DNA of 64,000 nucleotides. Source: Streptomyces sp. V3I8 (GTDB lineage Bacteria > Actinomycetota > Actinomycetes > Streptomycetales > Streptomycetaceae). A program made the translations under genes and the position numbers. Below are positions 60,323 to 64,000 of the stretch, piece after piece; within the stretch, counting starts at the first letter, position 1; each line of letters starts with the position of its first letter. The DNA lies in NCBI RefSeq assembly GCF_030817535.1, contig NZ_JAUSZL010000002.1, positions 5,022,001 through 5,086,000 of the forward strand, in the 5' to 3' direction. The notes under the pieces were generated by a model. It had not been told where the DNA came from. It did no database searches and was given only the letters and a program-made list of their open reading frames with translations.

Positions 60323-62313
60323 CCACGACCACCCTCGCCGTCCTCGTCCCCCTCCTCCCGTTCCTGGGCGCGGCGGCCGCACTGTTCCTGGGCCGCGCCG
60401 CCCCCGGCTTCGTACGCCCCCTCGCCGTCCTGCCCTCCCTCGCCGCCCTCGCCCTCGCCGTGGTCGTCGCCGGGCGCCAGGGCGGCGGACAAGCGGTGGA
60501 CGCCGCGACCGAACTCACCCCCACCGGCTCGGTCCCCGTCGAACTGGCCCTGCACATCGACGGCTTCGCCGCCCTCGTCGCCGTCCTCGTCGGCCTGGTC
60601 GCGACCTGTGTGCAGATCTACTCGACCGGCTACCTGCGCCACGATCCGCGCTACTCCTCGTACGCCGCTCTCGTCTCCCTCTTCACCTCCGCCATGCTGC
60701 TCGTCGTCTACTCCGGCGACCTGATGGTGCTGCTGGTCGGCTGGGAGATCATGGGCATCTGCTCGTACTTCCTCGTCGGCCACTACTGGGAGACCCCGGA
60801 GGCCCGCGCCGCCTCCATCAAGGCCTTCCTCGTCACCAAGCTCGGTGACGTCCCCTTCCTGATCGGCCTGTTCGCGCTCGCCGTCGACACCGGTTCGTTC
60901 CGCATCACGAAGGTCCTCGCCGACGTCGCGAGCGGCGGACTCGACCACCCGACCCTGATCGCCCTGCTCCTCCTCGCCGGCGTGGCGGGCAAGTCGGCGC
61001 AGTTCCCGCTCCACACCTGGCTCCCCGACGCCATGGCGGGCCCCACCCCCGTCTCCGCGCTGATCCACGCCGCGACGATGGTCGCCGCCGGTGTCTACTT
61101 CATCGCCCGGCTCCTCCCGGTCTTCGCCGCCTCCGCGGCCGCACTGGTCGTCCTCGCCGTGATGGCCGCCGTGACGATGGTCGGCTCGGCCCTCGCCGCG
61201 CTCGCCCAGGACGACATCAAACGGGTCCTCGCCTACTCGACGATCGGCCAGCTCGGCTACATGACCGGCGCCCTCGCCGTCGGCGACCGCGGTGCCGCCG
61301 TCTTCCACCTCCTCGCGCACGGCGCCTTCAAGGCGCTGCTGTTCCTCGCGGCGGGCGTGATCATCCACGCCGCCGGCACCAACTCGCTGGCCGCCATGTC
61401 CCGGATGAAGGACCTGCGCGCCCGCGTCCCCGACGCCTACTGGACGATGTCCGTGGCGCTCCTCGCCCTCGCCGCGATCCCGCCCTTTAGCGGCTTCTTC
61501 TCCAAGGAAGCCGTCCTCGGCGCCGCCGAGCACGCCGCCACCGGCCACGCCGAGCACATCCCCGGCGCCGCGGGATGGGTCGTCCTCGTCTCCGGTCTGG
61601 TGACGGCCCTGCTCACCGCCGCCTACGCGATGCGCCTGTGGCTGCTCGCCTTCCGCGGCCACGGCGCCGAAGCCCCCGACCACGGCAGGCAGCCCGCCGT
61701 CATGAACTCCGTGCTGTGGGTGCTCGCCGTCCCGTCCCTCGCCTACGGACTCACCACCGGTGTGCTGCCCGACTGGTTCGACAGCCGGGACCTCACCCCG
61801 ACCCTCACCACCGCCGTCCTCGGTACGGGTGTCGCCCTGGTCGGCGGCATCGTCACGTACGGCGCGTGGCGGCACACCACCGCCATGGCCGGCCGCTTCC
61901 CCCTCGGCGCGGTCGCGGCCCACCCGGACGCCGACGGCGGCCTGGTGGAGGCCGAGGCCATCGCCAGCCACCGACCCGCGTACGGGAACGTGGCCTCCGC
62001 GTCCGACCCCGCGGATCCCGGCCGCCTCCTGCTCGGCCCGCTGCACCGCCACGCGGCCGCCGGCTTCCACCTCGACGCGGTGTACGCGGCGCTGTTCGTC
62101 CGCCCGGTCCAGGCCGCGGCCGAAGTCGTCCGGTTCCTCGACCGCGAGGTCGTCGACACCTACGTACGCGGGGCGGGCGCTCTGCCCCGCTGGCTCGGCG
62201 CGGCCGTCCGGCGCACCCAGACCGGCAATGTGCAGACCTATGTGAGCGCGCTGTTCGCCGGCACCGTCGTCCTGGTGGTCGCCGTCCTCCTCGTCGCCAC
62301 CGCGGGAGCGTGA
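60319..62313 (+). CDS. nuoL2: NADH-quinone oxidoreductase subunit L, second cluster
   Basis: A 664-aa antiporter-like subunit with [19 protein letters not shown] (helix-5 Glu), [35 protein letters not shown] and [16 protein letters not shown]. The pump motifs are retained, and a full-length C-terminal lateral helix region is present. GTG start. Six bases separate it from nuoM2. Confidence 0.92.
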   Translation: MTTTTLAVLVPLLPFLGAAAALFLGRAAPGFVRPLAVLPSLAALALAVVVAGRQGGGQAVDAATELTPTGSVPVELALHIDGFAALVAVLVGLVATCVQIYSTGYLRHDPRYSSYAALVSLFTSAMLLVVYSGDLMVLLVGWEIMGICSYFLVGHYWETPEARAASIKAFLVTKLGDVPFLIGLFALAVDTGSFRITKVLADVASGGLDHPTLIALLLLAGVAGKSAQFPLHTWLPDAMAGPTPVSALIHAATMVAAGVYFIARLLPVFAASAAALVVLAVMAAVTMVGSALAALAQDDIKRVLAYSTIGQLGYMTGALAVGDRGAAVFHLLAHGAFKALLFLAAGVIIHAAGTNSLAAMSRMKDLRARVPDAYWTMSVALLALAAIPPFSGFFSKEAVLGAAEHAATGHAEHIPGAAGWVVLVSGLVTALLTAAYAMRLWLLAFRGHGAEAPDHGRQPAVMNSVLWVLAVPSLAYGLTTGVLPDWFDSRDLTPTLTTAVLGTGVALVGGIVTYGAWRHTTAMAGRFPLGAVAAHPDADGGLVEAEAIASHRPAYGNVASASDPADPGRLLLGPLHRHAAAGFHLDAVYAALFVRPVQAAAEVVRFLDREVVDTYVRGAGALPRWLGAAVRRTQTGNVQTYVSALFAGTVVLVVAVLLVATAGA

Positions 62314-62319
62314 GCAGGC

Positions 62320-63897
62320 GTGATCGATATCAGCGAGTCCGTGATGCAGGTCCTTCTCGGATTCATCGTCGTCGTCCCGCTCGTCGGGGCCGTCTCGGCT
62401 CTTCTGCCGGCCCCGCCCGGGCTGAAGGGGAAGTCGCCCGAGCAGGCCGTGCTGCGGCACGGCGTGACCGTCACCGGCGCCGTACTCGTGGCCGCGATCG
62501 TCCTCACGCTCGGCTTCGACCACGGCCACCCGTCGAAGATGCAGGCCACGACGGACATCAGCTGGATCCCCGCACTCGACGTGCGGATCCACCTCGGCAT
62601 CGACGGCATCTCCCTCCCCCTCCTCGTGCTGACCGCGCTGCTGACCTTCCTGTGCGCGCTCCACGCCTACTTCAAGATGCCGTCGGGCCCGTCCCCGAAG
62701 GCATTCGTGGCGCTCGTCCTGGTCCTCGAGTCCGGCACCCTCGCGACCTTCGCCGTCCTCGACCTGCTGCTGTTCTTCCTGGCCTTCGAGACGGTGCTCA
62801 TCCCGATGTACTTCCTCATCGCCCGCTGGGGCGGTGAGCAACGGACCCGGGCGGCCTGGAAGTTCATCCTGTACACGCTGCTCGGCTCTGTCGTCATGCT
62901 GCTGGGCCTGCTCCTGATCGGAATCAAGGCGGGCACGTTCGACATGGTGGCACTCGCCACTGACAATCACCCCGGGCTGACCACATCGGTGCAGGTCGTC
63001 GCCGTTCTGGCGATCGGGATCGGGCTCGCGGTCAAGACACCGATGTGGCCGCTGCACAGCTGGCTGCCGGACGCGCACACCGCCGCCCCGACCGTCGGCT
63101 CGGTCCTGCTGGCCGGGGTCCTGCTGAAGATGGGCACGTACGGGTTCGTCCGGATCCTGCTGCCCGTCACGCCGGACGGCATGAGCACCTTCGCCCCGTA
63201 CCTCGCGGCCTTCGCGGTCGTCGGGATCATCTACGGCTCGCTGGCCTGCCTGGCGCTCGCCAGGCAGGGTGCGAAGGGCGACCTCAAGCGCCTCATCGCG
63301 TACTCCTCGATCGGCCACATGGGCTTCGTGCTCCTCGGTATCGCGTCGATGACCCCGACCGGCGTGAACGGCGCGCTGTTCGCGAACATCGCCCACGGCC
63401 TCATCACCGGCCTGCTCTTCTTCCTGGTCGGCGCGCTCAAGGACCGCACCGGCACGACCGACCTCGACACCCTCGCCCGGGCGACCGGCGCCGCGCTCTA
63501 CGGCCGGGCCCCGCACCTCGGGGGCCTGCTGGCCTTCGCCGCCGTCGCCTCGCTCGGGCTGCCGGGCCTCGCCGGGTTCTGGGGCGAGATGCTCGCGCTG
63601 TTCGGCGCGTTCGACCCCGCCGACGGCCTCAGCCGCCCTGCCTTCCTGACGTTCACGGCGATCGCCGCGTTCGGCACCCTGCTCACCGCCGCGTACCTGC
63701 TCGTCGTGGTCCGCCGCGTCTGCATGGGCGCCGCCCCGCAGGAGGAGAGCCCGCGGCTCACCGACGTCCGGGCGTACGAGTTCGCCGCCTGGACCCCGCT
63801 CGTCGTCCTCACCGTCGTCGCCGGGCTCTGGCCGAAGACCCTCCTCGGCCTGACCGACCCGGCCGTGCAGCAGCTCCTCGCAGGAGGCACCCGATGA
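62320..63897 (+). CDS. nuoM2: NADH-quinone oxidoreductase subunit M, second cluster
   Basis: A 525-aa antiporter-like subunit with FFLAFETVLIPMYFLIARWG, VKTPMWPLHSWLPDAHTAAPTVGSVLLAGVLLKMGTYGF and LIAYSSIGHMGFVLLGI. These are standard NuoM/NdhD blocks with the helix-5 Glu and helix-7 Lys. GTG 62320. It overlaps nuoN2 by 4 nt. Confidence 0.92.
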   Translation: MIDISESVMQVLLGFIVVVPLVGAVSALLPAPPGLKGKSPEQAVLRHGVTVTGAVLVAAIVLTLGFDHGHPSKMQATTDISWIPALDVRIHLGIDGISLPLLVLTALLTFLCALHAYFKMPSGPSPKAFVALVLVLESGTLATFAVLDLLLFFLAFETVLIPMYFLIARWGGEQRTRAAWKFILYTLLGSVVMLLGLLLIGIKAGTFDMVALATDNHPGLTTSVQVVAVLAIGIGLAVKTPMWPLHSWLPDAHTAAPTVGSVLLAGVLLKMGTYGFVRILLPVTPDGMSTFAPYLAAFAVVGIIYGSLACLALARQGAKGDLKRLIAYSSIGHMGFVLLGIASMTPTGVNGALFANIAHGLITGLLFFLVGALKDRTGTTDLDTLARATGAALYGRAPHLGGLLAFAAVASLGLPGLAGFWGEMLALFGAFDPADGLSRPAFLTFTAIAAFGTLLTAAYLLVVVRRVCMGAAPQEESPRLTDVRAYEFAAWTPLVVLTVVAGLWPKTLLGLTDPAVQQLLAGGTR

Positions 63898-64000
63898 GCC
63901 CTCAGGCACAGGTCCAGGCCCAGTCCCTGGTCCAGTCCGTCGACTGGCTCGCGATCGCTCCGCCCACCATCGCGGCGGTCGTCGGACTCGTGGTGCTCGT
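63894..64000 (+). CDS. nuoN2: NADH-quinone oxidoreductase subunit N, second cluster (partial)
   Basis: Only the first 35 codons are inside the window: a Gln/Ser-rich start (MSPQAQVQAQ) then the first hydrophobic helix (IAPPTIAAVVGLVVLV). The ATG overlaps the nuoM2 stop. Position and the NuoN-like first helix (compare SPTLIVIGAAVVGILV in the first operon) support nuoN, but the window ends before any diagnostic motif. Confidence 0.75.
   Translation, partial: MSPQAQVQAQSLVQSVDWLAIAPPTIAAVVGLVVL

Noticed and set aside
59968..63909. A 1313-codon open frame antisense to the second nuo cluster
   Set aside because: It is a shadow of the GC-rich codon bias of nuoK2-nuoM2: low-complexity Gly/Glu/Asp/Arg composition, no domain, and it opposes well-supported genes.

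Overview
The window is high-GC actinobacterial DNA, almost certainly a Streptomyces chromosome core. Codons end almost always in G or C, GTG starts are frequent, and genes often overlap by 4 nt. The genes and their order match what I remember of the S. coelicolor mqnC-to-second-nuo region; that match is from memory and was not searched.

Layout. 1-2.6 kb: prepilin peptidase, the futalosine-pathway enzyme MqnC and a short imidazolonepropionase-like protein. 2.7-8.3 kb: a GH18 chitinase-like lipoprotein diverging from a surface-polysaccharide set (small membrane protein, fused deacetylase/glycosyltransferase, acyltransferase). 8.4-12.6 kb: menG, PASTA and GNAT proteins, a frameshifted MenJ/geranylgeranyl-reductase-like gene and an NlpC/P60 hydrolase. 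13.4-29.6 kb: a complete 14-gene nuoA-N operon (respiratory complex I) with a Rex-like operator downstream of its likely promoter and a strong palindromic terminator. 29.8-36 kb: recQ, fumarylacetoacetase, remains of a flavin oxidoreductase, a HAD phosphatase, and a LysM/transglycosylase gene behind a c-di-AMP (ydaO) riboswitch. 36.7-47.7 kb: polyprenyl diphosphate synthase, LolA-like protein, ABC exporter, FMN reductase, secreted M28 aminopeptidase, VOC protein, PobA-like hydroxylase, RarD, and a divergent QorB-like reductase/HxlR regulator pair. 47.7-54.9 kb: korAB (2-oxoacid:ferredoxin oxidoreductase) and a two-kinase/one-regulator signalling set. 55.2-64 kb: a second, incomplete nuo cluster (A, B, C, H, I, J, K, L, M and the start of N) with no D, E, F or G.

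Function. The region is dominated by menaquinone-based respiration: quinone ring formation (mqnC), side-chain synthesis (polyprenyl synthase), ring methylation (menG), probable side-chain saturation (MenJ-like), two complex-I gene sets and a ferredoxin-reducing oxidoreductase. The most intriguing unit is korAB plus the NADH-module-less and NuoD-less second nuo cluster, which would fit a ferredoxin-driven or hybrid complex I; that role is inference.

Non-coding structure includes five copies of a GC-rich repeat with an identical 15-bp core, a heptamer array, a 47-bp dyad upstream of an FMN reductase, and several perfect hairpins.
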